Assembly (NCBI RefSeq): GCF_035582795.1
Contig: NC_134365.1
Coordinates: forward strand, 40,218,135-40,282,134
Length of the DNA stretch: 64,000 nt
Direction of reading: 5' to 3'
DNA from: Mycteria americana
Taxonomy: Eukaryota; Chordata; Aves; Ciconiiformes; Ciconiidae
Shown one piece after another: positions 48,001 through 58,900 of this stretch; positions within the stretch are counted from its first letter, which is position 1, and each line of letters starts with the position of its first letter. The position numbers were made by a program, and so were the translations under genes. Below the pieces are notes generated by a model, which was not told where the DNA came from, did no database searches, and saw nothing but the letters and a program-made list of their open reading frames with translations.

Positions 48001-51000
48001 TGGGTAAGTGTTGTACCACTAATGGCATGTTGTAACATTTGTGTTAATCCTCTGCTAACGCTGTTCAGTTACCAGGATGGCATAGGAATTTTGTAATGAT
48101 TCATGTAACCATTTTTATTAAAGCCTTGCTCTTCAGTAAAAGTCCTGCAAATATGTATGTTCATGATTGAAATTGTTCATCTACATAACATTAAACATAC
48201 ACATAAACATTTGTAAGGAAGGGAACCAAAATTTCTGCTTTGGAAGATTAAATTGCCGAGAAAAGTAGCAACCTGAAGTCATACTTCAAGAACTTGAGAG
48301 CTTGTTCTGTAAATGCCAATACTGTTAAGTTTCCGAGGGGTTGTTTTGAGATAACAGTAATTTTCTATTAAATTAAATAAGGTGTTGTGGAACAGTTCAT
48401 TGATAAAAGCAATAGCATAGTGTACATCATTTCATTCTACCTGTGAAACGTCATCATGCTTTCTTTTCTCCCCAAAATTAATCTGTGTAGAACTTGACTG
48501 CAGTGATAGCAAAACTATTACAAACGCTTTGTGATAGCCTCTTTTTGTGTCTTTGGCTTGTTTTTTTAATATTTTCGCATTTTCACTCTTTAGGTGAAGC
48601 TTGCACCATAGTTTTGCGTGGAGCAACTCAGCAGATTCTAGATGAAGCAGAGAGGTCTTTGCATGATGCTCTCTGTGTTCTCGCCCAGACTGTGAAGGAC
48701 ACTAGAACCGTGTACGGTGGAGGTGAGTATTAGTTTCTTTGTACGTGATATACATTTTGTATTACTGTTGAAGTCAGATATAAAACATCTGTGTGTCTTC
48801 AATGAATAGGTTGTTCAGAGATGCTGATGGCTAATGCTGTTGCAGAACTTGCCATCAGAACACCTGGCAAAGAGTCTGTTGCAATGGAGTCCTTTGCTAA
48901 GGCTTTACGAATGGTAAGTGTGTTTAATCAGATTTCTGGATTAATAGATGTAAAGTTTCACTAAGTTTACTAACTTCTGACATCAGGTAGTTGCTTTTCT
49001 TTCAAAGTTTTGGTTTTCTAAAGTAAAAAAGTGAAATGTAGCAACATACCTCGGATGAACAAAGGGGGAAAAAGTTACTGTTTTCTCTCTTAGAAAAAAA
49101 GTATTGGTGTTCTAATAATTCTGCATGTTACAGAATGCTGAATGTTCATCTGCTAGCCCTCTTCTAATTGGTTCTTGCTCCTCTTACCTGCAAGGTTAAA
49201 AGTGCAGCAGAAATAGCACATAAAAATCTCAGATGATTCACTTAACAACTGATTTAGAAAAGAGCAACTGTTCTATTCTATTTATACTCTAGTGTTATTT
49301 GATTGTATTCATGCTCTAGTACTATCTAGAATTTTCTAGGCTTGCATTGAAGATTGCAGGAAATAAGAGTATCACAAGAAATGTTTATAGAATATTATTG
49401 TGCTAACAGACTGTTAGTTGAGAAAAATTGCCTTCCTGTATATTAGGGAAAACCTTTCTTAAGAAATGAAAGACCGTAGGAAAACATTTCTCCCAAGAAA
49501 ATTAACTTAAAGAGCATGGTAAGACTTGGCATTAGCTCTTCAGAAATAGTCCTTGTATCAGAAATAGTGGGGCCGGCAGGACTAGGGAAGTGATCGTCCC
49601 CCTGGACTCAGCACTGGTGAGGCCACACCTCGAATACTGTGTTCAGTTTTGGGCCCCTCACTAGAAGGAAGACATTGAGGTGCTGGAGCGTGTCTAGAGA
49701 AGGCAACGAAGCTGGTGAAGGCTCTAGAGCACAAGTCTGATGAGGAGCGGCTGAGGGAACTGGGGTTGTTTAGCCTGGAGAAAAGGAGACTGAGGGGAGA
49801 CCTTATCGCTCTCTACAGCTACCTGAAAGGAGGTTGTAGTGAAATGGGTGTCAGTCTCTTCTCCCAAGTGACAAGTCAGAGGACCACAAGAAATGGTCTC
49901 AAGTTGCGCCAGGGGAAGTTTAGATTGGGTATTAGGAAAAATTTCTTCACTGAGAGGGTTGTCAAGCATTGGAATAGGCTGCCCAGAGAGGTGGTTGAGT
50001 CACCATCCCTGGAAGTATTTAAAAGACATGTAGGTGGGCTTGTCAGTGCTAGGTTAATGGTTGGACTTGATGATCTTAAAGGTCTTTTCCAACCTAAACA
50101 GTTCTATGATTCAGTTGGCACATGCAATTTGCACTGCTGTCACTTAAACAGTGAACAGAATGATCTGGTGGTTAATGCTTACCAGCAAGCTTATATTCTT
50201 GAAATGAAACTGTTTCTCCAGTTGTAGTCTGAAATGATAAGAGACAGATTTCTTTCTGTCCATGTAAAATGAAGTGACAAATCTGCTAATGAGCTTCTGT
50301 CCTCTCATGTACTCTCTTAACAAGGTCTTAAACAAAATCCTTCGAAAGGTAGTTTGATTTCACCCCCCTGCCCCCAAACTTCTGATCACTGTAACAGATA
50401 ATCAATCTGCCATGTTTTTTAAATTTCCTCCTCTTGAAACTTACTAGTAAACTATAATACCAAAGTGTGTTTCATGTTTATTAGGGATCAATCTCAGCAT
50501 TAATTAAAAACAACCTGTGTTTATCCCTGTAGATCCCAACAATAATAGCTGATAATGCTGGCTATGACAGTGCAGATTTGGTTGCTCAGCTCAGAGCCGC
50601 TCACAGTGAAGGGAAGACTACTTATGGACTTGGTAAGGGCCTTGATTTTGCTTCTGTTATTGGATTGGTGTTTGGGAGGGGGATTAGGCTTATTAAACTG
50701 TCACATCTGTTTGTCACTGATAGACTCAGCTGGAAGAACTGAGTATGTTGATTGCTGTTTGCTTTGCATAGAACATAGGCATACAATGTTACATGTCTTT
50801 ATCATTCTACCAGGCTTTCACAATAGAGTGAAAAGCTTTGAAGGGGATGGTTTCCACCTGTAAAACCACTTTCCTTACTTACAGCGAGTCTAGTTACATG
50901 AAGCTCAAAAAGAAAGGCAGTGACTTAAAAAGAAACAAAGAACAAACCAACCCAACCCACCTCCCCAACTTAAAAAGTTTTTGAGAAGAATTCTGAAGTT

Positions 51001-52123
51001 GATATACCTAAGGAAATAGTGCTGAGAGTCCTGTTGGAATCTTGTCTCCTTTTCCCAGTATACAAATCTTTCATCATTACTTTTTTTCATGTAATTGCAA
51101 CATGTTAGGCTTAAATCAGGAGCCTTGAAGTGAAAGACTTTTATTTAATACTTCCCTTACTATCAGTATGGTTCATTTGAGCAGGTAAGTTACCATACTG
51201 TCAGCTTCTTGTAATTTTCTTAAAAAAAACCCCAAAAAAACAAAAAAAACCCCACCCCAAACAAACTCTTAATGTGTCTCTCCTTCTAGATATGAAAGAG
51301 GGTATCATTGGAGACATGGCAGTCTTGGGAGTAACAGAAAGTTTCCAAGTCAAGAGACAAGTTCTGCTGAGTGCAGCTGAAGCAGCAGAAATGATTCTTC
51401 GTGTAGATGACATTATTAAAGCAGCACCAAGGTACGGTTTGAGTATCTACATTGGTCAGTTAAAATGGTATAGAGTAATCTTCTGTGAAAGGGTAACTGT
51501 GTCGAAAAGTCTTGTTCTAAAAAATATTTAATTTGATATGAAGACTGACACGCTAATGTTCATGTTACGTGATTTTTTTGCATTAGGAGTATGAACAGGC
51601 CTTTAGAGCCATCAGCGCGCTTAAATTAGCGTGCCTAAGCAATGCCTAGTTAATCTGAGGCCACCAGCTACTCATGTGCCTTATAGAGTACTAAAACACC
51701 TGCAGAAGTGGCTGACCAAAATGTAAGGGATTGTGCTGGTTTTTTTTCTTTTGGGAAAAATTCTAGTTAAATGCGCGGCTGCTTCTGAAGTGGAATTGGC
51801 AGCTGGAACAAAACCACATTTGTTTAAAAGTTTGGGAAGAAATTCCACTTCTAGGCAGGTTTATCCCATGTGTGCCCGCTACCAGGTAGTGTGGATTGTT
51901 TTGTGAATCAAAGGTTTTTACTGCGGTCAAAGGTGGTGTATTAGCTTTGAGATGGTACTGCCTTTTGTGCTGTGAGATAAAACTACCACTGAACACAAAA
52001 TATCAACTAAAAATGAAAAATAAGGGAGGGTGGGGACGCTGGTGGGCATCAACATCAGGGGGAACTTTCTGATTTTTCCTTTTTCTCCCCAGAAAACGCG
52101 TACCAGACCATCGCCCATGTTAA
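39041..52123 (+). CDS. CCT2: CCT2, T-complex protein 1 subunit beta (TRiC/CCT)
   Basis: This is the beta subunit of the hetero-oligomeric cytosolic chaperonin TRiC/CCT, an ATP-driven double ring that folds actin, tubulin and WD40 proteins. Sixteen coding exons join in frame to 535 codons plus stop, the human length. TCP-1 signatures are intact: [11 protein letters not shown] (40-50), VTNDGAT (63-69) and [11 protein letters not shown] (91-101), the last holding the GDGTT nucleotide-binding loop. The apical domain and the YGGGCSEM element (about 408-415) are also present. The protein ends VPDHRPC, one residue different from human VPDHHPC. Exon 1 carries only the ATG, with A at -3. All introns have GT-AG ends, and intron 13 contains a CR1 copy. 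No defect is seen. Confidence 0.98.
40339..40413 (+). CDS. CCT2: CCT2 coding exon 2
   Basis: It encodes residues 2-26 (ASISLAP...AETARL). The acceptor is TGTTTTAG and the donor GTAAGT. Confidence 0.96.
40894..40959 (+). CDS. CCT2: CCT2 coding exon 3
   Basis: It encodes residues 27-48, including the first TCP-1 signature ([10 protein letters not shown]). Confidence 0.96.
41058..41169 (+). CDS. CCT2: CCT2 coding exon 4
   Basis: It encodes residues 49-85 plus one base, including [10 protein letters not shown], the second TCP-1 signature. Confidence 0.96.
42073..42149 (+). CDS. CCT2: CCT2 coding exon 5
   Basis: It encodes [20 protein letters not shown] and AAELLR, the nucleotide-binding loop. 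The donor is GTGATG, the least standard in this gene. Confidence 0.95.
43188..43300 (+). CDS. CCT2: CCT2 coding exon 6
   Basis: It encodes [19 protein letters not shown] onward to AVDHG. The donor is GTTAGT. Confidence 0.95.
43852..44054 (+). CDS. CCT2: CCT2 coding exon 7
   Basis: This is the longest CCT2 exon. It encodes [18 protein letters not shown] through the intermediate domain to SYLDEG. Confidence 0.96.
44254..44354 (+). CDS. CCT2: CCT2 coding exon 8
   Basis: It encodes [19 protein letters not shown] to TDKIK, entering the substrate-binding apical domain. Confidence 0.96.
44441..44568 (+). CDS. CCT2: CCT2 coding exon 9
   Basis: It encodes [20 protein letters not shown] to GINCFIN in the apical domain. 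Only 86 bases separate it from exon 8. Confidence 0.96.
45751..45772. repeat. T22 homopolymer in CCT2 intron 9
   Basis: An uninterrupted T22 ends about 200 bases upstream of the exon 10 acceptor. It is a simple repeat. Confidence 0.85.
45976..46079 (+). CDS. CCT2: CCT2 coding exon 10
   Basis: It encodes [20 protein letters not shown] to ERLALVT. Confidence 0.96.
46080..47883 (+). other. CCT2 intron 10, longest CCT2 intron
   Basis: About 1.8 kb with no recognised repeat or exon. A moderately GC-balanced stretch at 46990-47480 carries open frames of 83-90 codons on both strands that I cannot link to any protein. Confidence 0.6.
47884..48003 (+). CDS. CCT2: CCT2 coding exon 11
   Basis: It encodes [20 protein letters not shown] to HFSGVAM. 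Human has L in place of the final M. Confidence 0.96.
48594..48722 (+). CDS. CCT2: CCT2 coding exon 12
   Basis: It encodes [20 protein letters not shown] to TRTVYGG, the return into the intermediate domain. Confidence 0.96.
48810..48913 (+). CDS. CCT2: CCT2 coding exon 13
   Basis: It encodes [20 protein letters not shown] to FAKALRM. It starts only 87 bases after exon 12. Confidence 0.96.
49551..50112 (+). mobile_element. CR1 LINE, 5'-truncated, in CCT2 intron 13
   Basis: It starts inside the last part of the reverse transcriptase frame (TATCAGAAATAGTGGGG...GGACTAGGGAAGTGATCG). It runs through the classic 3' end: GGAGAAAAGGAGACTGAGG, then ATTAGGAAAAATTTCTTCAC, then GATGATCTTAAAGGTCTTTT, and stops at TTCTATGATTC. 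5' truncation is the normal state for CR1. The 170-codon open frame from 49715 is residual LINE sequence, not a host gene. It is in the same orientation as CCT2. Confidence 0.95.
50533..50632 (+). CDS. CCT2: CCT2 coding exon 14
   Basis: It encodes [20 protein letters not shown] and [13 protein letters not shown] in the equatorial domain. Confidence 0.96.
51290..51431 (+). CDS. CCT2: CCT2 coding exon 15
   Basis: It encodes [20 protein letters not shown] to IIKAAP. It is preceded by an A/C-rich simple stretch rather than a classical long pyrimidine tract, though TCTCTCCTTCTAG is adequate. Confidence 0.96.
52093..52123 (+). CDS. CCT2: CCT2 coding exon 16 (C-terminus)
   Basis: It encodes the final residues KRVPDHRPC and the TAA stop at 52121-52123. 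The acceptor is TTTCTCCCCAG. Confidence 0.94.
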
Positions 52124-52410
52124 ATTCTCTTCAGTAGCTGAGGATGTGTGGACCAGATCTCACCTAGTAATTTTTTTAATGATCTAATTTTCGTGAGGTT
52201 GTGGAACAGAAGCTTGAGACGAGCATCTCCATCAATGGCATGAAATAACTGTCTTCAGTTGGTTTTAACTTATTACGGTTTATATGTGTTGTGGGGAAGA
52301 TTAACTTTCAAGTAAATTGGGGGTTTTACACAGCCCTATTCCTTCTGTTCCTGTCCAGGTTCCACTTAAAATACACAGAAATAAAAAAAAGTAAATTCAA
52401 ATCCATCAGA
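52124..52410 (+). other. CCT2 3' UTR
   Basis: The 3' UTR of about 260 bases runs from the TAA to the first canonical poly(A) signal. It has no repeat. Its short length fits the compact CCT2 mRNA known in mammals. Confidence 0.7.
52380..52385 (+). terminator. CCT2 poly(A) signal
   Basis: AATAAA lies 257 bases after the stop, inside an A-rich stretch. A GT-rich stretch (GTTGTATTTGTCTTTGTGTAG) follows 20-45 bases later as the downstream element. Confidence 0.75.
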
Positions 52411-54230
52411 GTTGTATTTGTCTTTGTGTAGAACCAAGAAGGGCAGTTCCATTAGAAAAGCGGCGGCACACATCCTTGGTCCTCGGATGCTTCAAGCGGC
52501 AAACAGGCAGTTAGCGCTAAGGATAACCTCTCAAGCCTTTGGAGCTTGCTGGTTCGGGTTGACTCGATGCATTTAGTGCAAGCGGTTTATTCCAGTCCTG
52601 GCTGTATAGGTTTTGAGTTGGGGTTCTAGAAATAGGCTCTGAAGTTAAATGTTACCCTTTTCTAGTGATACTGGAGTATTACTCCTTCTTTGATGATGAA
52701 AGGAAGAGAATAAGCTGAAGAGGAACCTTGGTCAATGCCCAGAACTACAACTTCAGGGATTTTACAGCTTTTCACACCACAAATTTTATGTAGATGGGAG
52801 TTCTGAGGGGGGGGTGAGAGGAAGATGCAGTTTGGGAGAGAGATCAGCATCCTGGACCAAACAGTCTGTGTGTTTGACTATAAAGTACTAGACTCAGGCT
52901 GACTTTACAAACAGCTATTGTTGTAATAGAGGGCAGTTAGTGGAAAATGTGCCTGGCTGCATTGCATTCCCATTTTCTTCTCCCCCCCCCCGCTTCCATG
53001 TTTATTGTGGCCTATCTTTATATTCTCTTTCCTATTCCAGTAGTTGCTGCAAAGGCAACGTGTTTCTTAACTGGACTAGTTTATGGTCAGGTCGTAAGGA
53101 AGTCTGTGATGCCTGCAGCAGTCTTCACGCAGATTCTGGATGACTGTCAGCAGAGACAAGCGGAGGCGCCCTGTCTGCGTGGGAGCCCGTCGAGAGGTGC
53201 CAGCTGGGCGTTGTGACCCTTCTGGCCCTTGCAAGTGTAATGGAGCGCCTTGGCAAACACCAGGGAAACTCTGCCGAAGCAGGAAGATTCATTGGAAATC
53301 AAGAAAGTATCTGTGCAAACATTTTTCTCCCTTAGGTTTCCTGAAGTGAAGAGAATCTGCTTACAGACACTCCTCCAAACTGTCAAACCAGACTCTCTTC
53401 AGGTCTCCAAAAGTGACAGTACTGTGTAGAGTGCTGCGTTGGGTACAAACCATAGACAAGCAGGTGAAAGCACCTTCTTCCCCACCCCTCAGATAAATGA
53501 AGTACCAATCGGTTCCATAGCAAATGAAACACTGAACTCGGCTGTTAAAAAAAGCCCCAAACTCTTGTCCTGTTGAATAATTTTGTTTTGTAGGAAGAAA
53601 TAGTTTGCTGGAACAAGGTTAGATAAAGAATTTGGAAAGGGGAGAATTCAGTTAATTCCAAAGAAGGACGGTTTAGCTCAGCGAGATGCTAGTACGCTTT
53701 ATTTCATTTCATGAATAGTAAGCATGCTACATGGGTGCCAGCCACATCCAGATTCAGACTTCATTTGACAAGACAGCAAGTGCTAGCAGAGTCTATATAT
53801 TTCCAGATAATTTTTCAAGCATGTAAATGACATTAAGCAGTCACGAACTGGCATTGAATCAAACCTTTTCTGGGAAGTCAACTGCTGCTTCTGCAGGCTG
53901 CGCGGGTGAGACAGTTCCGCTGATGGGCGAGGCAGAGAGGGAAGTGGCTGTTCTGCGCCACCAAGGGCTCCCCACCCTTTTAAAACAAGCTGTCTCTTAC
54001 CAAACTCAATGATCCGTGCTATGGAGTCAAAAGCTAAAAATGTCATTTGGAGCCAGATTTCTGTGTTACACAATTAAAGCAAAACATACTTAAAAAAAAG
54101 GATTCAGTGTGTTTCCAAGGGAATCTGAACTGGTCTGAGTTGCATGCTGGAGAAATACCCAGCTGAAGTCAACTGAGTAAAGTTCGCCTCGGCTTCTGTG
54201 CAAGCCTGTAGCGGCAGGCTCCCAGCCCTG
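52411..54230. other. CCT2-LRRC10 intergenic spacer
   Basis: No exon was recognised. Small C runs occur near 52808 (other strand) and 52982. A second AATAAA for the minus strand at 53698-53703 could serve a longer LRRC10 3' end. Confidence 0.5.
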
Positions 54231-54233
54231 AGT

Positions 54234-54239
54234 TTTATT
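54234..54239 (-). terminator. Candidate LRRC10 poly(A) signal
   Basis: AATAAA on the minus strand, about 835 bases after the LRRC10 stop. It is a plausible end for the 3' UTR. A further minus-strand signal at 53698-53703 is the alternative. Confidence 0.4.
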
Positions 54240-55073
54240 CATGCAAGTTTACCTTTGCAGCTCTTGTGGATTTTCCGTTTTAGTCAGGCTTTGTTTTTCT
54301 TCTTTGCTAGTGCATGAAAACTCGGTGTGTACAGCTGCCCTTACAGGCAGGGTTGTTGGTAACATAAAAACTAGCAGCAAAGCCTCTAGCTTTCCTCACC
54401 ATCATTTAAAATGCTGCTTGGCAATAACAAAACAAGAGTGGTCGCTGATTTTCCAGGAAGAAGGCAGCAGCGGTAAGAGGAGATCTTGCTGGTACATACG
54501 TGCTGTTTCCTTGATAGCGCAGCCAGGGCTCTGCTACCCCTTGCAACGCGGCAGGCGGGGAAAACTTCAAGCTGTTGCTGCTGCTGCGTTTTAGATGGGT
54601 CATTTGAGGCACAAATGCTGTGGGTTACTTTAGAGCTGTGACTCCCAGCAGCGATCATCACCTTGAACAGTGGCTTCCAGCTAAGCTCGGACACCTCAGC
54701 GAGGTGGAGGGGAGAAGAGCGAGCCCACGGGCTTCCCATGGGTAAAGAGCAGAGAGTCCATATGTGCTCTGTACAATCCACCCATGGAAAACATCTAAAC
54801 TGTGTCTTCATCTCTACTGCGAACTCTTGAGTGGTCCCTGCATGCAAGGAAGGGGAAAGGAAGTCTTTGCTCTAGACAGAGTGCTGGGTGCTGCGCAAAA
54901 GGAGGTGTCTGTACAAGAGAGTTTTGCTGTCATCTAGGTCTAAACTGGTGCACCTACTCCTGAAGGCTAGCCAGGCGGCATGGTGCTCCCCGGGCACCAG
55001 CAGGCGAGGGAGAGGTAGAGGTTGGGTGGCGTTGTGGGTGCACTGTGCCTTTGCCAGCGTGGGCGGCTGAGCA
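54240..55073 (-). other. Presumed LRRC10 3' UTR
   Basis: The region is moderately GC-rich, between the LRRC10 stop and the first minus-strand poly(A) signal. Overlapping short frames occur on both strands and none is recognised. Confidence 0.4.
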
Positions 55074-55910
55074 TCAGCAGGGCTCGGCTTCTGGCTCGGG
55101 CTTGATGCCGGGAGGTGGTGATGGTTTCTCATTGAGCGTGATTTCTATCACTGCCCCAGACCGCTTGCGGGGTTCAGGGGTCTCCTCTGACCATCGCCCC
55201 ACTCTGCGCACCCCTTTGGCCACCTTGGGTGCGTTTCTGCAGGGGTTGTGGTCGTAGATCACCAGCTTCAGGCCGGGGAGGTGAGCCAGGCTGGGGAAGA
55301 ACCGGATGGAGTTGCGATCCACGTCAATCACCTCCAGAAAAGGCATGTCCAGGAGCACGGGGGGGAACTCGGACAGCAGATTGCCTGAGAGCCAGATGGT
55401 GCGCAGCTCCTGCAGGCACCGCAGCTGGGCGGGCAGCGTGCGCAGCGCGTTGGAGCCGGCGTGCAGCGTCTTGAGCAGGCTGAGCTCACACACCACCTCG
55501 GGCAGACACTGCAGGCAGTTGGACTCGATCCAGAGGGTCTTGAGGTTCTGCAGGAGCCGGAGCTCAAGGGGCAGGCTGCAGAGCTTGTTGTTGCCCAGGT
55601 AGAGGATGCACAGCTGCTTCAGCGTGCACACGACCAGGGGCAGCGCTTTGAATTTGTTGAAGTCCAGCGCCAGGATCTGCAGGTTTTGCAGCTGCTCCAG
55701 CTCGGGGGGCAGATGGTTCAGGTTGTTGTCGCTCAGGTACAGCTTGACCAGTTCCCTAAAAGAGCAAATGTGCAGAGGCAGCCGCCTCAGCTGCCTGCCG
55801 CTCAGATCTACCATTTTATCCACTGGCATCTCTTCTAGGTCTTCCAGGAGGTACTTCTGGCACTCGTCGGAGGGCACAAAAGCAACTATGGCTTTCAGAC
55901 TGTTGCCCAT
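55074..55910 (-). CDS. LRRC10: LRRC10, cardiac leucine-rich repeat protein 10
   Basis: This heart-restricted protein is linked to the sarcomere Z-line, T-tubules and L-type calcium channel regulation in mammals and zebrafish. The single uninterrupted frame gives 278 residues (human 277). It starts MGNSLKAIVAFVP, close to human MGNTIRALVAFIP, with A at -3 and G at +4. The upstream extension of the open frame begins with GTG, so the CAT at 55908-55910 is the only credible start. Seven to eight LRRs of 23 residues lie at about 33-235 with the LxxLxLxxNxLxxLP pattern (LYLSDNNLNHLP, LYLGNNKLCSLP). A conserved block, VIYDHNPCRNAPKVAKGVRR, follows. The last 30 residues are Pro/Glu-rich and differ from mammals. 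The CDS is intronless, as in other vertebrates, and convergent with CCT2. Confidence 0.97.
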   Translation of the reverse strand: MGNSLKAIVAFVPSDECQKYLLEDLEEMPVDKMVDLSGRQLRRLPLHICSFRELVKLYLSDNNLNHLPPELEQLQNLQILALDFNKFKALPLVVCTLKQLCILYLGNNKLCSLPLELRLLQNLKTLWIESNCLQCLPEVVCELSLLKTLHAGSNALRTLPAQLRCLQELRTIWLSGNLLSEFPPVLLDMPFLEVIDVDRNSIRFFPSLAHLPGLKLVIYDHNPCRNAPKVAKGVRRVGRWSEETPEPRKRSGAVIEITLNEKPSPPPGIKPEPEAEPC

Positions 55911-55985
55911 CCTGGGACTGCAAGGGACAGGGGCCTGCCTTGGTCTTCTCCTGCTGTGCACTGGCCTGCCGCTAACTCCGTCTTC

Positions 55986-55996
55986 CCAATATAAGG
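55986..55996 (-). promoter_or_regulatory. CArG-like / TATA-like element upstream of LRRC10
   Basis: CCTTATATTGG on the minus strand resembles an SRF-binding CArG box (CC, A/T core, GG), but its A/T core is seven rather than six bases. It also provides a weak TATA element. It lies 76-86 bases upstream of the ATG. LRRC10 is reported as a cardiac transcription-factor target, so a muscle-type element here is plausible but unproven. Confidence 0.35.
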
Positions 55997-58900
55997 CTAT
56001 GTTTACGTGGCACCAGCCATTAATCTCAAGGGCTCTGAAATGTTTCTGATAACCGAATGAGTGTTTGGTGATGGGGATTATGGACAGGATGACTTAGAGC
56101 GCAGGTCTCCTCTCTTGCCCACACTCCCACTCGCTCCCCCCCCGAAAACATTCCTTCTGGCCTCTTCCTGCACACTATAGACACTCTCTGATTTTGCCCC
56201 AAGCCTTCACCCCAATACCCCAGCCCCTCACCTCTCGCTCTGGCTGTGCTGTCTGTGCAGCTGGTGCTAGCTGTGGGGATTGGCTTGGGAAAGTAAACAC
56301 CACAGAAGACCAAATTTTTAAACTCAGATGTTTAGCTTTCAGGAAACTTTCAGCAGAAATGTCGGATGTAATCGAATTGTTGTTTAAAACACCTGTCAAG
56401 ACTTGACTGACTTTCCAGATGAGTGGCACTTTTAGGGATTTACTTTGCAAGGTGCCAAATACATAATTTCAGAGTGTAACTTGCCACCCAGTACTTATCT
56501 TAAACCTTTAACACAAATACTTGGCAAACTGCTATCTTGAGCTGTTCTACTATTTATGTTCCTAATTTAATGGTGTTTACTATAGCCCCTGGCACTCTTG
56601 ACTGTGTAAGGCTTTTTTCATTATGTTTTGCTTCTCATCTGAATCTCCATTTAATATGCTCACTATCACAACTTGCCAAGGCTGTTCTCCGGCCACCTTC
56701 CGACTATGCTACTGCAGTTCCCGTGTCTGTACCAAAACCTGGCAAGAAACTGCCATGGATTTAATTCCATCAAGATTCCCACTTGTTATGAGTGAGATAA
56801 ATATGATGTTAAAAGTTTAGATGTGACAGTGTAAATTGTTCCCCTCCCCTCAGCAAGACCCGTTGCTATTCAGGTCAGGAGCACCTCTGATTTCTAGGAG
56901 GAGCCTTCCCATGTGTAGGCATCTCTGCATACTTTGGCTTCTTGAGCTGCTGCTGTTTTAAGCTTTCTTGGGGATTGTCTCACCTGCATGTTGGCCACGA
57001 TCTTTGGGTCTGAAAGCTGGCAGAGTGTTTTAAAGTGAAATAGCCTTTCCGGCAGCTGGCTCTCTACTTTGAGATCTACAGCTCGTTGCTGTCATTTTCC
57101 ACACTTACCCTCCCATTTAGGGAGGATATTTTCTTCAAACAATCTGCAGTCGGTTTCTGGGCATTAGGTGCTACACAACCAAAATACGTGATTGCTGAGA
57201 ACCACGTATTCTTGGAAAAACAAAATGCAGAACAAACAAGATTGAGAAAAAGGCAATATCAAACAGTTAAGGTGGCCTCTGGATCTCTGGTCAAATCTGG
57301 TAACACAGATTTGTATTACCATCACTTGCTTTCAAATGTAAAGCAGCTCTTAGCTATCAATTGTGTATAGGCTATAGGATTTTACTCGTCTTTTCCCTGC
57401 AAGATGAGTGGCTGTGGCATGCAGCAGTGATGGTATGAAGGATGTATGGAGGGTTTCCTGGGGGAGGAGAACAACAGAGAGGGCCTCTGGGGACCAGTAT
57501 TGCAGCGGGATGGAGAACAGCAAGTGCTGCAACCTGAGTGCCGTAAAATAGGTTTTGGACGGAGAAGCTGGGCAGAATATCAAGCCTGGAGAACAAAGAT
57601 ATGTCGCACTCATCTGTGGCTGTGCTGTGGAGGAGAGGCGCTGAAAATACTCTCTCTCATGCCAGAAGGAGGGACATGCTGGGCACAGCATGCCAGCAGC
57701 AAGAGCTGGTTTGCACTGAATGAGCATCTCAGAGTAGCCACGTCTTTACTGCTTTAACACTACGTGCCCTGTCAGAGGACTGCTGTGGGGAACGTGCCAT
57801 TCCTGGATTTCGCAGGGCATCCTTTTCCAAGCAGTTACCCCGGCATGAGATCTGACTTTTAAGAAAATATTCGCATGGCCCTCAGCAGGTTTTTGTGTTT
57901 GTTTCCATTTCTAAGTATCTGCAGCACCTTCTAGAGGCAAGGCTCCCCGCTGTGTTGAGATACTCTGTGCTTCAGGTGTGGAAAAGCTAATGCATTTGGT
58001 GTAAATAATAATGAATCTTTGCACATCCATGGCAAAGACATGTTCCTTAGACAAATCCCTTCAGATATCTTGCTGATGAGAACAACATAAAAGCCTGAGT
58101 AAGAATATATTAACAATATAATTTAGGTACATTTTTATTTATAATCCATATGGAGAGAAATAACTTTGCAATATACCTTATGTCTATAGACACAGATGCG
58201 TATATATTTTTTCTACTTGAATTATTTCTTCCTAATGAAACTTTTAAGCTGCAGACAACTATTTCTTAGGGATCCTCTGCATTGTAGTTTAATCATTATT
58301 CCAGCTTATCAAAAAAAGTCACGATGACCTCTTGTTGCTGCATTTTGTACCTCTGTTGGCTAAATGAATGTCTGCTTGGAACACACTGTGAGATCAGAGT
58401 ATTTGGGGAAAAAATGACCTTCGTGTGGTGGGATAACAAAGGCCTACATTTGCAATAAAATGAACAATCTTGATCCTTCTGAGAATTAGTGACTCAGCGG
58501 ACACTCTAAGGCAAAGCCAGTCTCCTCAGTAGACCTAGGGTGGTGTTTTGAAAGCCACTTCACGTCTTCAAAGTTATCCTGGTGCCCTCCAGCATGAGCA
58601 TTCATGACTTCCCAGAAGCATTTGTGGCATTTGAGGAAAAGTTCAAGCGATAAAGGCCCTCGGCACAGACATTGTCTTGCTCTTGTCAAAGCGACAGTGC
58701 CCTACCAGAGGGCATGACATCTGCTCTGCTGCGAGTCAAGTGGCACATGTAGGTTCCTTGAGAAATGGCTTTGCTTTCTGAAAGTTCGCAAATGACCACA
58801 GCTATTGCTCACCATTCGCATTGCCAGCACCCAGCTCCTGCAGCTCAGTGGCTGGGATAGCTGCAGGACAGAAAATGTGGTTGCTTGCCGAGAACATGTG

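Noticed and set aside
49715-50227. 170-codon open frame that looks like a gene in CCT2 intron 13
   Set aside because: Its sequence is CR1 reverse-transcriptase tail and 3' region, nearly identical to the CR1 copy at 63.2-63.6 kb.
53667-53700. tRNA A-box-like string TTTAGCTCAGCGAGATGC
   Set aside because: No B box or cloverleaf can be formed with the following sequence, so it is not a tRNA and is too short to call a SINE.
55911-55961. 17-residue N-terminal extension of LRRC10
   Set aside because: It begins with GTG, not ATG. The ATG at 55910 has a strong context and matches the conserved MGN start.
57086-57757. Overlapping open frames of 94-125 codons between LRRC10 and the proteinase
   Set aside because: There is no recognisable domain, the frames occur on both strands over the same DNA, and no supporting splice or promoter signals were found.
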